Assembly: GCF_030440515.1 (NCBI RefSeq)
Contig: NZ_CP076543.1
Coordinates: 6,582,501 to 6,646,500 of the forward strand
Length of the DNA stretch: 64,000 bases
Direction of reading: 5' to 3'
DNA from: Streptomyces xanthophaeus
Lineage (GTDB): Bacteria; Actinomycetota; Actinomycetes; Streptomycetales; Streptomycetaceae
The position numbers and the translations under genes are program-made. Shown here piece by piece: positions 36,738 through 46,812 of the stretch. Position 1 is the first letter of the stretch. Each line of letters begins with the position of its first letter. The notes beneath the pieces are model-generated. The model was not told the origin of the DNA, ran no database searches, and worked only from the letters and a program-made list of their open reading frames with translations.

Positions 36738-37978
36738 TCATCCTCGACGTGTACCCGCCACCGCCGCCCGAGCTGCTCGACGCTCTGCGGACGATGGACG
36801 CGGCACTCGTCACCCGCTCCCTGGCGGAGCTGCGCGAAGGCGCACTGGAACTGCTGCCCGTCGCGGACGTGCTGCTCGCCCCGGCCGAGTCCGACGGGGA
36901 GGCGGTACGGATGGCCGTACGCCGGCTGCGCCGCTGGGCCGGGGCCCCCATCGTGGTCGTCTGGACCGTGACGGAGTTCGCCGCCCTGGAGGAGCACGTC
37001 CGGATCGGGCACGACTACCTCGTACCGCCCTTCCTGCCCGCCCTCGTCGGGGCCCGGCTGCACAGCTGCTCGGAGCGCGCCGGACTCGGCCGCACCCTGC
37101 GGGAGGCCGACGCCCGCGCCGAACTCATGGGCTACGAGAAGGAACTGGAGATCGGCCGGGAAATCCAGGCGGGCTTCCTGCCCGAATCGATGCCCGTCCC
37201 CGACGGCTGGGAGATCGACGTGCGGTTCCGTCCCGCCCGGCAGGTCGCCGGAGACTTCTACGACGTCTTCGAGATCTCCCGCGGCCGTCGGCTCGCCTTC
37301 GTCGTCGCCGACGTCTGCGACAAGGGGGTCGGAGCCGCGCTGTTCATGGCGCTCATCCGCTCCCTGCTGCGGCACACCGCGCAGAACAGCGGCCTGCAGC
37401 ACCTGGTCGCCGCCGGCCGCGCCGGCGGCAGCCGCCGGATCCCGGTCGTCGGCGCCACCCCGCTGCTCAACGCGGTCACCGCGACCAACGGCTACCTCAC
37501 CCGCAACCACCTGCGGCAGGGCTACTTCGCCACCCTCTTCTTCGGGGTGCTCGACCCGCTCACCGGCAGCCTCGTCTACATCAACGGCGGTCACAACCCG
37601 CCCCTGCTGCTGCCCGCCGACGGCAGCCCGCCCGTCGCCCTCCACATCACCGGACCGGCCGTCGGCATCCAGCCCGACTGCGTCTACACCCTCGGCTACG
37701 CCCAGCTCGACCCGGGCGACACCCTGTTCGCCTTCACCGACGGGGTCCCCGAGGCCCGCTGCCCGAACGGCAGCTTCCTCGGCGACGACCGCATGCTGGA
37801 ACTGCTCGCCGGGCCACCGGTCAGCGGCAAGGACGTGGTGGACCGGATGGACCTGGCGGTGCGCGAGCACACCGGCACCGCCGAACAGCACGACGACGTC
37901 ACCATGCTGGCCCTGCACCGGCCACGCGCGGCGCGGGGGCCGCGCGCGGACGGTGCCGGCACCCGGGTGGTGGCCTAG
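36719..37978 (+). CDS. SpoIIE/RsbU-type PP2C phosphatase with N-terminal receiver-like region
   Basis: 419 residues. Residues 1-115 have a receiver-like alternation of strands and helices (TTVIILDVYPPPPPELLD) but lack a clear phosphoacceptor pocket. A linker helix (EKELEIGREIQAGFLPE) precedes the PP2C domain with metal-binding motifs PARQVAGDFYDVF, VVADVCDKGVGAALFMAL, YINGGHNPPLLL, FAFTDGVPEAR and HDDVTMLAL. It dephosphorylates STAS~P and so triggers the switch. GAGGGG lies before the ATG. The stop directly abuts the MinD-like gene. Confidence 0.92.
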   Translation: MPSTTVIILDVYPPPPPELLDALRTMDAALVTRSLAELREGALELLPVADVLLAPAESDGEAVRMAVRRLRRWAGAPIVVVWTVTEFAALEEHVRIGHDYLVPPFLPALVGARLHSCSERAGLGRTLREADARAELMGYEKELEIGREIQAGFLPESMPVPDGWEIDVRFRPARQVAGDFYDVFEISRGRRLAFVVADVCDKGVGAALFMALIRSLLRHTAQNSGLQHLVAAGRAGGSRRIPVVGATPLLNAVTATNGYLTRNHLRQGYFATLFFGVLDPLTGSLVYINGGHNPPLLLPADGSPPVALHITGPAVGIQPDCVYTLGYAQLDPGDTLFAFTDGVPEARCPNGSFLGDDRMLELLAGPPVSGKDVVDRMDLAVREHTGTAEQHDDVTMLALHRPRAARGPRADGAGTRVVA

Positions 37979-38734
37979 ATGACCCGCACCATCGTCGTGC
38001 ACTCGCACCGCGGTGGGACGGGCAAGTCCTCGGTACTGGCGAACCTCGCGCTGCTCCTCGCGGCCGAGGGACGCCGGGTGGGGGTGGTCGACACCGATAT
38101 CCAGTCACCCACCCTGGACCTGCTGTTCCGCCTGGGGCCCGGCCCCTCCCTGACCGACTACCTGCTCGGCCGCTGCGAGATCGAGGCCACCGCCCAGCAG
38201 ACGGGCACCGTTTCCGGTCAGGGGGGTCTGTACGTCGTACCGGCCCGGACCGGTACGGCCGCCCTGCGCGAGATCATGGCCGGGGGCTACGACGTGGGGC
38301 TGCTGCCGGAGGGCTTCGACCGGCTGGCCGCGCACCACGCCCTCGACGTGCTGCTGCTCGACACCCACGCCGGGCTCAACAACGAGTCGGTGACCGCCAT
38401 GGCGAGCGCCGACGTACTGATGATCATGGCGCGGGCCGACCGGATCGACCTCTCCGGGGTCGAGGAGACCATCGCCCTCGCCGGACGCCTGACCTGCCGG
38501 CGGACCCTGGTCCTGAGCATGGCCCCCGAGGGCATCGACCGCGAAGCGGCCCGCCGGCGCTCCGAAGCGGTCTACGGGGCGCCACTGGCCGGAATCCTTC
38601 CGTACTCGCCGGAAATGGCGGCCCTGTACGGGGAACGCATATTTGCCGAAGCCCACCCCGACCACCCCCTGGTCGGTGAATTCCGCACCATCATCTCGGC
38701 GTTGGACGCACGTGACGAAGTATCGCGGGCCTGA
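37979..38734 (+). CDS. MinD/ParA-type P-loop ATPase
   Basis: 251 residues. The deviant Walker A motif is SHRGGTGKSSVLANLAL, with Arg in place of the usual signature Lys but the P-loop Lys intact. GVVDTDIQSPTLDLLF and VLLLDTHAGLNNESV correspond to the A' and B motifs. Such ATPases position proteins on membranes or act as switches. The start ATG follows the SpoIIE stop with no gap, so it may tether or regulate the phosphatase (inference). No ParB partner is seen. Confidence 0.9.
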   Translation: MTRTIVVHSHRGGTGKSSVLANLALLLAAEGRRVGVVDTDIQSPTLDLLFRLGPGPSLTDYLLGRCEIEATAQQTGTVSGQGGLYVVPARTGTAALREIMAGGYDVGLLPEGFDRLAAHHALDVLLLDTHAGLNNESVTAMASADVLMIMARADRIDLSGVEETIALAGRLTCRRTLVLSMAPEGIDREAARRRSEAVYGAPLAGILPYSPEMAALYGERIFAEAHPDHPLVGEFRTIISALDARDEVSRA

Positions 38735-38745
38735 CGTCATCCCCC

Positions 38746-38751
38746 TATACG
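38746..38751 (+). promoter_or_regulatory. Candidate internal promoter -10
   Basis: TATACG lies in the largest gap of the block (71 bp), next to a TGACGTCA palindrome at 38732-38739. It may give an internal start for the DJ-1 to xanthine-dehydrogenase half. Weak evidence. Confidence 0.25.
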
Positions 38752-38805
38752 CCCCCTGCGGGTGGCGTGTTGAATCGGCAGCGAATCCAGAACAAGGAGA
38801 GAATC

Positions 38806-39546
38806 ATGAAGATTCTCGTCGTCATGACGGCCAAAGCCACACTTCATCTGCTCGACGGTGAACAGCACCCCTCGGGATTCTGGGCCGAGGAATTCGTCGT
38901 GCCCTTCTCGCTCTTCAAGGCGGCCGGCCACGACGTGGACGTGGCGACGATCGGAGGCCGGGCGCCGACGGTCGACCAGACGAGCATCGACCCCCAGTTC
39001 CTCCAGTGGGTCCGCCCCCAGGGCTCGCCGGACGAGGACGCGGCCAACGCCGCCGAATACGTCCGGGTCATCGAGAACACCCCCCAGCTGAGAGCCCCCA
39101 TCGCACTGGAGACCCTCACCGAGAAGGACATCACGGACTACGACGGGGTGTACGTCAGCGGCGGTCACGGCGCCATCGGTGACCTCCCCAAGTCCGACGA
39201 GCTCGCCCAGATCCTGCGCTGGGTCATCGCACAGGACAAGCCGCTCGCCACCGTGTGCCACGGCCACACCTCGCTGCTCGCCCTGCGCGACGGCGAAGGC
39301 CGCTGGCCCTTCGAGGGCTACCGGATGACCGCCTTCTCGCACAGCGAGGAACTGGTCACCAACATGGCCGGCCGGCTCCCGCTGATCCTGGAAGTGGAAC
39401 TCACCCGGCTCGGCGCGCGCTACGAGAAGGCCGAAGCGATCTGGGACTCGCACGTGGTCGTCGACCGCAAGCTGACGACCGGCCAGAACCCCTACTCCTC
39501 CAAGGCCCTCGCCGAGACCTTCTTACGGCAGCTCGCGAAGGGCTAG
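38806..39546 (+). CDS. DJ-1/PfpI family protein, third copy (Hsp31/glyoxalase III type), with TTA codon
   Basis: 246 residues. This copy has the full Hsp31-like set: Glu in GFWAEEFVVPFSLFKAAGHDV, GGHG in VYVSGGHGAIGDL and nucleophile Cys151 in ATVCHGHTSLLAL. It probably converts methylglyoxal-like aldehydes to hydroxyacids or repairs glycated proteins. AAGGAGAGA precedes the ATG at 38806. A TTA leucine codon at 39523-39525 makes full translation depend on bldA tRNA, unlike its neighbours. Confidence 0.92.
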   Translation: MKILVVMTAKATLHLLDGEQHPSGFWAEEFVVPFSLFKAAGHDVDVATIGGRAPTVDQTSIDPQFLQWVRPQGSPDEDAANAAEYVRVIENTPQLRAPIALETLTEKDITDYDGVYVSGGHGAIGDLPKSDELAQILRWVIAQDKPLATVCHGHTSLLALRDGEGRWPFEGYRMTAFSHSEELVTNMAGRLPLILEVELTRLGARYEKAEAIWDSHVVVDRKLTTGQNPYSSKALAETFLRQLAKG

Positions 39547-39580
39547 TACCGCCCCCCGCACCCGAAACCGGAAGGCAGCC

Positions 39581-41074
39581 ATGACCAAGCGTGAGCTGAG
39601 CGGCCAGCCCCTCGCCAACCCCGGGAAACTGTTCATCGGCGGCGCCTGGGTCCCGGCCCAGGACGGCCGTACCGAACCGGACATCAGCCCCGTGGACGGA
39701 CAGGAGATCGTACCGGTGGCCCAGGCCGCCGCCGTCGACGCGGACGCGGCCGTCGCCGCCGCCCGCACGGCGTACGAGGAAGGCCCCTGGAGCAGACTGT
39801 CCGCCCAGGAGCGCGCGCTGCGGCTGAACCGGGTCGGTGAGCTCATCGAGCGCGACCTGGAGGAGATCGCCCTGCTGGAGACCGTGGACATGGGCAAGCC
39901 GTTCGCGTTCTCCAGCACGGTCGACGCCCCCATGGCCGCCCAGCTCATGCACTACTACGCCGGCGCCGTGACCCGCGTCGACGGCTCCTCGCGCGCCCCG
40001 GCCGGCGGCCAGCTCGCCTACACCCTGCGCGAACCGCTGGGCGTGGTCTGCGCCATCACCCCGTTCAACTTCCCGCTGCTGCTGTCGATGACGAAGATCG
40101 CACCGGCGCTCGCGGCGGGCAACACGGTGGTCCACAAGCCCTCCCCGGCCACCCCGCTGACCGCGCTGAAGATCGCCGAGCTCTTCCAGGAGGCGGAGAT
40201 CCCCGACGGGGTGCTGAACGTCATCACCGGTCCGGGCGTGGAACTGGGGGAGACCCTCACCGGCCACCCCGACATCGACAAGATCGCCTTCACCGGTTCC
40301 ACCTCGGTCGGCCAGACGATCATCCGCAAGGCGGCCGGCACCCTGAAGAAGGTGACGATGGAGCTCGGCGGCAAGTCCGCCAACATCGTCTTCGCCGACG
40401 CCGACCTCGACGCCGCCGAGGAACTCGCCTTCTTCGGCATCTACTACAACAAGGGCGAGATCTGCACCGCCGGCTCCCGGCTGCTGCTGCAGCGCCCCAT
40501 CCACGACGAGATGGTCGAACGCCTGGTCCGCCGGGCCGCCGACCTCAAGCCCGGCGACCCGCGCGACCCGGCCACCCTCTTCGGACCGCTGGCCCACCGC
40601 GGACAGTTCGACAAGGTCAGCTCTTACATCGAGGTCGGGGAGAAGGAAGGCGCGATCCTGCGCACCGGCGGCAGCGGCTGGACCCCCGAGGGCGCCTCCA
40701 ACGACCTCTCGGCTGGCTTGTACTTCCTGCCCACCATCTTCACCGGTGTCGACAACGGCATGCGGATCGCCCAGGAGGAGATCTTCGGCCCCGTCCTGTC
40801 GATCATCCCCTTCGACACCGAGGAGGACGCCGTACGCATCGCCAACGACAGCGCGTACGGCCTCGCCGCCGGCGTCCACACCAAGGACCTGCGGCGCGCC
40901 CACCGGGTCGCCTCGCAGATCAAGGCCGGCACGGTCTGGGTCAATTGCTACAACCAGTACGACCCCGCCGTGCCCTACGGCGGCTACAAGGCCTCCGGCT
41001 ACGGCCGCGAGTGCGGCCCCGAGTCGCTGGAGAGCTACACCCAGACCAAATCGGTCTGGATCGGCATGGACTGA
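39581..41074 (+). CDS. NAD(P)-dependent aldehyde dehydrogenase
   Basis: 497 residues of the ALDH superfamily. It oxidises an aldehyde to an acid. Motifs: PFNFPLLL, KPSPATPLTALK, FTGSTSVGQ, catalytic-base Glu in MELGGKSANIVF, nucleophile Cys in KGEICTAGSRLLLQ and EEIFGPVLS near residue 400. ALDHs of this length act on many substrates, so no specificity is assigned. It would serve as a sink for aldehydes from the GMC or TPP enzymes upstream. Confidence 0.94.
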   Translation: MTKRELSGQPLANPGKLFIGGAWVPAQDGRTEPDISPVDGQEIVPVAQAAAVDADAAVAAARTAYEEGPWSRLSAQERALRLNRVGELIERDLEEIALLETVDMGKPFAFSSTVDAPMAAQLMHYYAGAVTRVDGSSRAPAGGQLAYTLREPLGVVCAITPFNFPLLLSMTKIAPALAAGNTVVHKPSPATPLTALKIAELFQEAEIPDGVLNVITGPGVELGETLTGHPDIDKIAFTGSTSVGQTIIRKAAGTLKKVTMELGGKSANIVFADADLDAAEELAFFGIYYNKGEICTAGSRLLLQRPIHDEMVERLVRRAADLKPGDPRDPATLFGPLAHRGQFDKVSSYIEVGEKEGAILRTGGSGWTPEGASNDLSAGLYFLPTIFTGVDNGMRIAQEEIFGPVLSIIPFDTEEDAVRIANDSAYGLAAGVHTKDLRRAHRVASQIKAGTVWVNCYNQYDPAVPYGGYKASGYGRECGPESLESYTQTKSVWIGMD

Positions 41075-41110
41075 GAGCGCGACCGAGACCCCCATTCCCG
41101 AGGAGCGGCA

Positions 41111-41725
41111 ATGCGGACAGGCATCATCGGCACCGGGCGGATCGGCTCGATCCTGGCCAGGATCCTCGTGGCGGCAGGCCACCAGGTCGTCCTCGCCAAC
41201 GCCCGGGGCCCGCAGACCCTCGGCCCGCTCGTGGCCGAGCTGGGACGGGCGGCCTCGGCGGCGCACCCCGCCGAGGCCGCCGACCGGGCCGAACTCCTGG
41301 TGCTGATGGTGCCCTTCGAACGTGTCCGCGGGCTGCTCCCGCCGTACGCCGTGCAGGACAAGGTGCTGGTGGACGCCACGAACGCGTTCGGCGGCCCCGG
41401 CACCCCCGCCGACCTCGGCGGGCGCGGCTCCAGCGACCTGGTCGCCGAGTGGTACCCCGACGCCCAGGTGGTCAAATCCCTGAACACCATGCATTTCGAA
41501 ACCCTCGCCGTCGCCGGCACCGCCCCCGGAGAACGCCTGGCGCATTTCACCGCGGGCGACGACGCGAAAGCGAAGGAAATCGTCGCGGGAATCATCACGG
41601 ATCTGGGATTCGCACCCGTGGACACCGGCCCGCTGCACTCCGGAGGAATTCTCCAACAGCCCGGCGGGCCCCTTTTCAACCGGCCGCTCACGGAAGCGCA
41701 GGCGCTGGCATGGATATCACGCTGA
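41111..41725 (+). CDS. NAD(P)-binding F420 oxidoreductase-like protein
   Basis: 204 residues. The Rossmann N-terminus MRTGIIGTGRIGSILARILVAAG is followed by VLVDATNAFGG and NTMHFETLAV, resembling NADPH:F420 oxidoreductase (Npd/FNO-type) proteins, whose job is hydride exchange between NADP and coenzyme F420. The F420 link is family-based, and NAD(P)-binding oxidoreductase is the safe description. GAGGAGCGGCA precedes the ATG. The 3' end overlaps the next gene by 16 bases. Confidence 0.85.
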   Translation: MRTGIIGTGRIGSILARILVAAGHQVVLANARGPQTLGPLVAELGRAASAAHPAEAADRAELLVLMVPFERVRGLLPPYAVQDKVLVDATNAFGGPGTPADLGGRGSSDLVAEWYPDAQVVKSLNTMHFETLAVAGTAPGERLAHFTAGDDAKAKEIVAGIITDLGFAPVDTGPLHSGGILQQPGGPLFNRPLTEAQALAWISR

Positions 41726-42252
41726 ATGTGAACGGAAGACCCGAGCAGTTCTCGGCGCAGCCGAACGAACTGCTCGTGGAACGGCTCCGCGACGGCCTCG
41801 GCCTGACTGGCACGAAGGTCGGCTGCGACACCGGCCAGTGCGGCACCTGCGTCGTCCGGCTCGACGGCAGGTCCGTCAAGAGCTGCCTGGTCCTGACCGT
41901 CTCCGCCGCCGGCGGCGAGGTGGCCACCATCGAGGGCGAGACCACCCGCGGCGGTGAACTGTCCGGCCTTCAGGAGGCCCTGCGCCAGGAGCACGGCACC
42001 CAGTGCGGCTTCTGCACCCCCGGCATGGTCATGGCCCTCGGCGAACTCGTCGACTCCACCGCCGGCGGCGAGGCCCCCACGGAACCCGAGATCCGCGAGT
42101 GGCTCACCGGCAACCTCTGCCGCTGCACCGGCTACCACAGCGTCGTACGGGGCGTGCAGCGCGCCTGCGCGGCCGCCCGGGCCGAGGCGCCCACCGGTGT
42201 TGCCGAGCCCGCCGCCGTCGCCGCGTCCACCGCTGCCGGACAGGAGGTGTGA
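41710..42252 (+). CDS. Molybdenum hydroxylase small subunit, two [2Fe-2S] clusters
   Basis: 180 residues. The plant-type ferredoxin cluster has cysteines in [14 protein letters not shown] and SCLVL. The second cluster has QCGFCTPGM and [11 protein letters not shown]. It moves electrons from the molybdopterin site to FAD in xanthine dehydrogenase, aldehyde oxidase and CoxS-like complexes. The C-terminal ~25 residues are Ala-rich. The ATG at 41710 lies inside the preceding gene, and five bases separate it from the large-subunit gene. Confidence 0.95.
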   Translation: MDITLNVNGRPEQFSAQPNELLVERLRDGLGLTGTKVGCDTGQCGTCVVRLDGRSVKSCLVLTVSAAGGEVATIEGETTRGGELSGLQEALRQEHGTQCGFCTPGMVMALGELVDSTAGGEAPTEPEIREWLTGNLCRCTGYHSVVRGVQRACAAARAEAPTGVAEPAAVAASTAAGQEV

Positions 42253-42257
42253 GGGAC

Positions 42258-44663
42258 ATGACCGCAGTGACGGGGGAGGCCCCGGCCACGGGGAACGGCG
42301 TCCTCGGACAGCCGCTGGACAGCCGTGAGGATCCGCAGCTGCTGCGCGGCGAGGCCACGTACGTGGCGGACATCGACCTGCCGGGCACCGCCCACATGGC
42401 CATCCTGGGCAGCCCGGTGGCGCACGCGAAGATCCTCTCCATCGAGACCAAGGCCGCCGAGCAGCTGCCCGGCGTGCTCAAGGTGGCCACCGCCGCCGAC
42501 TTCACCGACGTCATGCCGCTGCCCTGCATCTGGATCCCCGGCGGCGTCGAGAGCCACTTCCCGCCCCACCCCTACGGACTTCCCGGCGCCCGCCCGGTCC
42601 TCACCGGCGACACCGTGCGCCACGTGGGCGACCCCATCGCCGTGGTCGTCGCCGAGACCCCGCGCCAGGCCACCGCAGCGCTCGCCGCCATCGCCGTCGA
42701 GTACGAGCCGCTGCCCGTGGTCACCCGCGCCGACGAGGCGCTCGCCGAAGGCGCGCCGCAACTGCACGAGGCCGTCCCGGGCAACCTGAACGCGTACTGG
42801 ACCTGCGGCGACAAGGACCGCACCGACGCGGCCATCGCCGAGGCCGAGGTCACCGTAGAGCTCGACCTGGTCAACCAGCGCACCATCAACAGCCCCATCG
42901 AGCCGCGCGGCGCCGTCGGCGACTACAACGCGGCCACCGGCGAGTACACGCTCTACGCCTCCACCCAGGGCCCGCACAACCACCGCTTCCTGCTCTCGGC
43001 GCTGGTCCTCGGCATCCCCTTCAACAAGCTCCGGGTGATCGCCCCGACCGTCGGCGGCAGCTTCGGCACCAAGGGGTACCTGTACCCGGACATGGCGCTG
43101 GTGCTACTGCTGTCCAAGGCGCTCGGCCGGCCCGTGAAGTGGGTGGACACCCGCACCGGGCTGATGAACTCCACCGTCCAGGGCCGCGACCACCGCCAGC
43201 ACGTGACGCTCGCCGGCACCCGCGACGGCCGGATCACCGCCGTGCGCTGCACCAGCTACGCCAACCTCGGCGCGTACCCCTCCACCATCGGCCCCGGTGT
43301 CGCCACCGCCCTGATGGGCCGCTCCATCAGCGGCATGTACGACATCGACGCCGCCTTCTGCGAGGTCTACGCCGCCTTCACCAACACCGTCTCGCTCGGC
43401 GCCCAGCGCGGCAGCGGACGCGCCGAGGCCGCCTTCCTCATGGAGCGCCTCGTCGACCGGTACGCCTCCGAGATCGGCATGGACCCGGCGGCCGTCCGCC
43501 GCAAGAACCTGGTGCCGAAGGAGAAGTTCCCGTACGACAACGGCCTCGGCTGGACCTACGACTCCGGGAACTACCAGCTGAACTTCGACAAGGCCATCGA
43601 GCTGTCCGGCTACGCCGACATGCCCGCCCGCAAGGCCGAGGCCCGCACCCGCGGCAAGCGGCTCGGCGTCGGCCTCGCCACCTACGTCGCGATCTGCGGG
43701 GTCGGCCCCTCCACACGGATGTCCCAGGAGGGCATGCTCGGCGGCACCTGGGAGAGCGCGAACATCCGCGTCCACCCGACCGGCGAGGTCACCGTCATCG
43801 TGGGGTCCGCCTCCACCGGCCAGAGCCACGGCACGGTCTTCGCCCAGGTCGCCGCCGACGAGCTCGGCATCGACCCGGACACCGTCCAGGTCCTGGAAGG
43901 CGACACGCAGAAGGCCCCGTACGGGCAGGGGACCTACGGTTCCCGCTCCTACAGCATGGCCGCGCCCGCCGTCGCCCTCACCGCCCGCAAGATCAAGAGC
44001 AAGCTGATCCGGGCCGGCGCCGTCTTCCTCGGGGTCCCCGAGGACAAGGTCGTCTACGAGGGCGGCCGCGTCTACGAAGAGGGCAACGAGCAGAACACCA
44101 AGACCTTCGCCGAGCTGGCGATGTCCATGTGGTACGGCTGGGGGCTGCCCGCGGAGATCGAACCCGCCCTCGACGAGACCACCCACTTCGACCCGCCGGA
44201 CTTCAACTACCCCTTCGGCACGCACGTCGCGGTCGTCGAGATCGACGAACTGACCGGCGAGACCGAGGTGGTGTCGTACACCGCCGTCGACGACGCCGGC
44301 CACATCGGCAACCCCAAGATCGTCCTCGGCCAGATCGAGGGCAGCATCACGCACGGCCTCGGCCAGGCCCTGATGGAGGCCGCCGTCTACGACGAACAGG
44401 GCCTGCTCGTCAGCTCCGACCTGACCACCTACGCCCTTCCGCGCGCCGCCGACGTGCCCTTCTTCACGCTCGACAAAACCGTCACGCCCAGCCCGCACAA
44501 CCCGCTCGGCGCCAAGGGCGCCGGCGAGATCGCCACCGTCCCGCCCGCCGCGGCCGTCGTCAACGCCGTCGTCGACGCCCTGTCCGACCTGGGCGTCCAG
44601 CACATCGACATGCCCCTCACCCCCGAGAAGGTCTGGCGCCGCCTGAGAGGGGAAGCCCAGTGA
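42258..44663 (+). CDS. Molybdenum hydroxylase large subunit (xanthine dehydrogenase/aldehyde oxidase type)
   Basis: 801 residues. It holds the molybdopterin-cytosine cofactor and hydroxylates a carbon next to N or an aldehyde carbon. [17 protein letters not shown] is a cofactor contact. The active-site loop reads [12 protein letters not shown], without the S-selanyl-Cys motif of true CO dehydrogenases; it resembles the form II loop AYRGAGR. Catalytic Glu757 is in [12 protein letters not shown]. The stop overlaps the FAD-subunit gene (GTGA). Substrate is unknown; aldehyde or purine-like compounds fit. Confidence 0.94.
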   Translation: MTAVTGEAPATGNGVLGQPLDSREDPQLLRGEATYVADIDLPGTAHMAILGSPVAHAKILSIETKAAEQLPGVLKVATAADFTDVMPLPCIWIPGGVESHFPPHPYGLPGARPVLTGDTVRHVGDPIAVVVAETPRQATAALAAIAVEYEPLPVVTRADEALAEGAPQLHEAVPGNLNAYWTCGDKDRTDAAIAEAEVTVELDLVNQRTINSPIEPRGAVGDYNAATGEYTLYASTQGPHNHRFLLSALVLGIPFNKLRVIAPTVGGSFGTKGYLYPDMALVLLLSKALGRPVKWVDTRTGLMNSTVQGRDHRQHVTLAGTRDGRITAVRCTSYANLGAYPSTIGPGVATALMGRSISGMYDIDAAFCEVYAAFTNTVSLGAQRGSGRAEAAFLMERLVDRYASEIGMDPAAVRRKNLVPKEKFPYDNGLGWTYDSGNYQLNFDKAIELSGYADMPARKAEARTRGKRLGVGLATYVAICGVGPSTRMSQEGMLGGTWESANIRVHPTGEVTVIVGSASTGQSHGTVFAQVAADELGIDPDTVQVLEGDTQKAPYGQGTYGSRSYSMAAPAVALTARKIKSKLIRAGAVFLGVPEDKVVYEGGRVYEEGNEQNTKTFAELAMSMWYGWGLPAEIEPALDETTHFDPPDFNYPFGTHVAVVEIDELTGETEVVSYTAVDDAGHIGNPKIVLGQIEGSITHGLGQALMEAAVYDEQGLLVSSDLTTYALPRAADVPFFTLDKTVTPSPHNPLGAKGAGEIATVPPAAAVVNAVVDALSDLGVQHIDMPLTPEKVWRRLRGEAQ

Positions 44664-45493
44664 TCCTCACCGAGTTCGACTACGTCCGGCCCGCCGACCT
44701 CGACGAGGCGCTCACCCTGCTGTCCGGGACGCGCGGCGCCCGGATCCTGGCCGGAGGCCAGAGCCTGCTGCCCGACCTGCGCGCGGGAGCCGACCGGGCC
44801 GCGCTCCTGGTCGACATCCGGCGGCTGGAGGAGCTGCGCGGCATCTCGCGCACGCCCGACGGCACCCGGCTGCGGATCGGGGCCCTCACCACGCTCGCCG
44901 AGCTCGCCGCCGACCCGCTGGTGCTCGCCGAGGCCCCGGAACTGGCCGCCGCGGCCCGCGCCAACGGCGACCCGCAGGTCCGCAACCTCGGCACCGTCGG
45001 CGGCAACCTCGCCGCCACCGGGCGGGCCACCGACCTGCCGGTCGCCGCCATGGCCGCCGACGCCGCGGTCGAACTGGCCGGCCCCGGGGGGCGTTCCACC
45101 CTGACGGCCGAGGAGTTCGCCGCCGGCAGCGCGCCCGCCGGTACCGTCCTCACCGCGCTGCTGGTGCCGGCCGCCGGCCCGGCCGCCGCCTTCGAGAAGA
45201 CCGCCGACCGCGCCACCCGCTACCCGGTGTGCGCCACCGCCGTACGGATCACCCCCGGCGGGCCGCGCATCGCCGTCACCGGGGCCACCTCCCGGCCCTT
45301 GCGGCTGCGCGGGGTCGAGGACCGCCTGCGCGGGGGCCCGTACGGCACGGAGGCCGTGCTCGCGGCCTTCCGCGCCGAACCCAGGGAGCTCTTCGTCCCC
45401 GGGCGCGGCACCTCGGCCGAATATCTGGGTCATCTCGTGGGGGTTCTCACGGCCCGAGCCTTGCAGAGGGCCGAGCAGGCTTTCGACCGATAG
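44660..45493 (+). CDS. Molybdenum hydroxylase FAD-binding subunit
   Basis: 277 residues of the CoxM/XdhB type. The FAD motifs ARILAGGQSLLPDLRAG and NPxxRNLGTVGGNL-like QVRNLGTVGGNLA are present. It passes electrons to NAD or quinone. The GTG overlaps the large-subunit stop. The order small-large-medium and coupled starts indicate one heterotrimer. The maturation factor XdhC is encoded about 5.3 kb further on. Confidence 0.93.
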   Translation: MILTEFDYVRPADLDEALTLLSGTRGARILAGGQSLLPDLRAGADRAALLVDIRRLEELRGISRTPDGTRLRIGALTTLAELAADPLVLAEAPELAAAARANGDPQVRNLGTVGGNLAATGRATDLPVAAMAADAAVELAGPGGRSTLTAEEFAAGSAPAGTVLTALLVPAAGPAAAFEKTADRATRYPVCATAVRITPGGPRIAVTGATSRPLRLRGVEDRLRGGPYGTEAVLAAFRAEPRELFVPGRGTSAEYLGHLVGVLTARALQRAEQAFDR

Positions 45494-45555
45494 CCCGAGA
45501 AGGGCACACCACGGGGCCCGGCACGGGCCCCATCACGGGGGAGTTGAGTGACGCA

Positions 45556-46812
45556 GTGGCCGACACATCCGAGACGACCACGGGGGTAACCGTGCACCCA
45601 GCCGCGCACGCGGCCAGTGCGCCCAGAGGCTCCGGCTTCTGGGTGGTGGGAGCGGTCCTCGTCCTGCTGATGCTCTCCTCCTCCGTGCCCTCCGCCCTCT
45701 ACGTGCTCTACCAGCAGCGGTGGGGGCTCTCCTCCGGCACGATCACGGTGGTCTTCGCCCTGTACGCGGTCACCGTGCTCGCCGGGCTCCTGCTGTTCGG
45801 CTCCCTCTCCGACACCCTGGGCCGGCGCCCGGTGCTGGGCGGCGCACTGGTCCTGGCCATGGTCTCGATGGTCCTGTTCGCCGGGGCCCAGGGTCTCGGG
45901 CTGCTGCTGGCCGCCCGTGCCGTCCAGGGGCTCGCCGTGGGCCTGGCCACCGGGGCGATGGGCGCGGCCCTGCTGGAACTCAGCCCCGCGTCCAGGCCCG
46001 CGCTCGGCGCCCAGGTCAACAGCGCCGGGCCCACGGTGGGCATCGGGCTCGGCGGGATCGGGGCCGGACTCCTCGTCCAGTTCGCGCCCGCCCCGACCGT
46101 GCTGAGCTACCTGCTGCTGGTCGGGGCCTTCGCCGTGACCCTCGTGGGGGTGGTCCGGATGCGGGAGAGCGCACCGGGCGCCGGCGGCCGCTTCCGGGTG
46201 GTCCCGCACCGGATCCGCGTACCGGCGGACGCCCGCGGCCGCTTCTCCGTCCTCGTCCTGACCATCGTCGCGGTCTGGTCGGTGGGCGGCTTCTACCTCT
46301 CGCTGGGCCCGCACCTGGCGCTGTCGCTGCTGGAGTCCACCAACTACCTGGTCGGCGGGGCCACCGTCGCCCTGCTCGCGGGCGCCGCCACCGCCGCCCA
46401 GCTGATGCTCGGCCGCACCGAGGCGCTGCGCACCGCCGTGCTCGGCCTGTTCGGCCTCCTCGCCGGACTCGGCCTGGTGCTGGTCGCGCTGGGGATCCGC
46501 TCGGCCGCGGTGTTCCTCGTGGCCACGGCCGTCCTCGGCAGCGGCTGGGGCGCCGCGTTCCTCGGCTCCTTCCGCGCGCTGAGCACGCTCGCGCAGCCGG
46601 CGCACCGCGGTGAACTGACCGCCGCCGTATACGTTTTCGCGTACCTCGCGATGAGCGTGCCGGCGGTCCTCGCCGGGATGCTCACCAACATCCACGGGCT
46701 GCACCGCACGTCGGTCGGCTTCATGGCCGCCGTGGCCGGCGTGTGCGCACTGGCCCTGCTGGCCACCCTGCGACTGGCCGCCCGTACCCGGGCCGAGGGG
46801 AGTGCGGCGTGA
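45556..46812 (+). CDS. MFS transporter
   Basis: 418 residues with about twelve membrane segments (WVVGAVLVLLMLSSSVPSALYVLYQQ is the first). The loop 2-3 motif FGSLSDTLGRRPVLGGALVLAM matches GxLaDrxGrkp. Proton-driven drug or metabolite efflux is likely; no substrate can be named. The GTG at 45556 is chosen after a Gly/Ser-rich untranslated run. TTG 45544 is an alternative. The 3' end overlaps the kinase gene (GTGA). Confidence 0.9.
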   Translation: MADTSETTTGVTVHPAAHAASAPRGSGFWVVGAVLVLLMLSSSVPSALYVLYQQRWGLSSGTITVVFALYAVTVLAGLLLFGSLSDTLGRRPVLGGALVLAMVSMVLFAGAQGLGLLLAARAVQGLAVGLATGAMGAALLELSPASRPALGAQVNSAGPTVGIGLGGIGAGLLVQFAPAPTVLSYLLLVGAFAVTLVGVVRMRESAPGAGGRFRVVPHRIRVPADARGRFSVLVLTIVAVWSVGGFYLSLGPHLALSLLESTNYLVGGATVALLAGAATAAQLMLGRTEALRTAVLGLFGLLAGLGLVLVALGIRSAAVFLVATAVLGSGWGAAFLGSFRALSTLAQPAHRGELTAAVYVFAYLAMSVPAVLAGMLTNIHGLHRTSVGFMAAVAGVCALALLATLRLAARTRAEGSAA

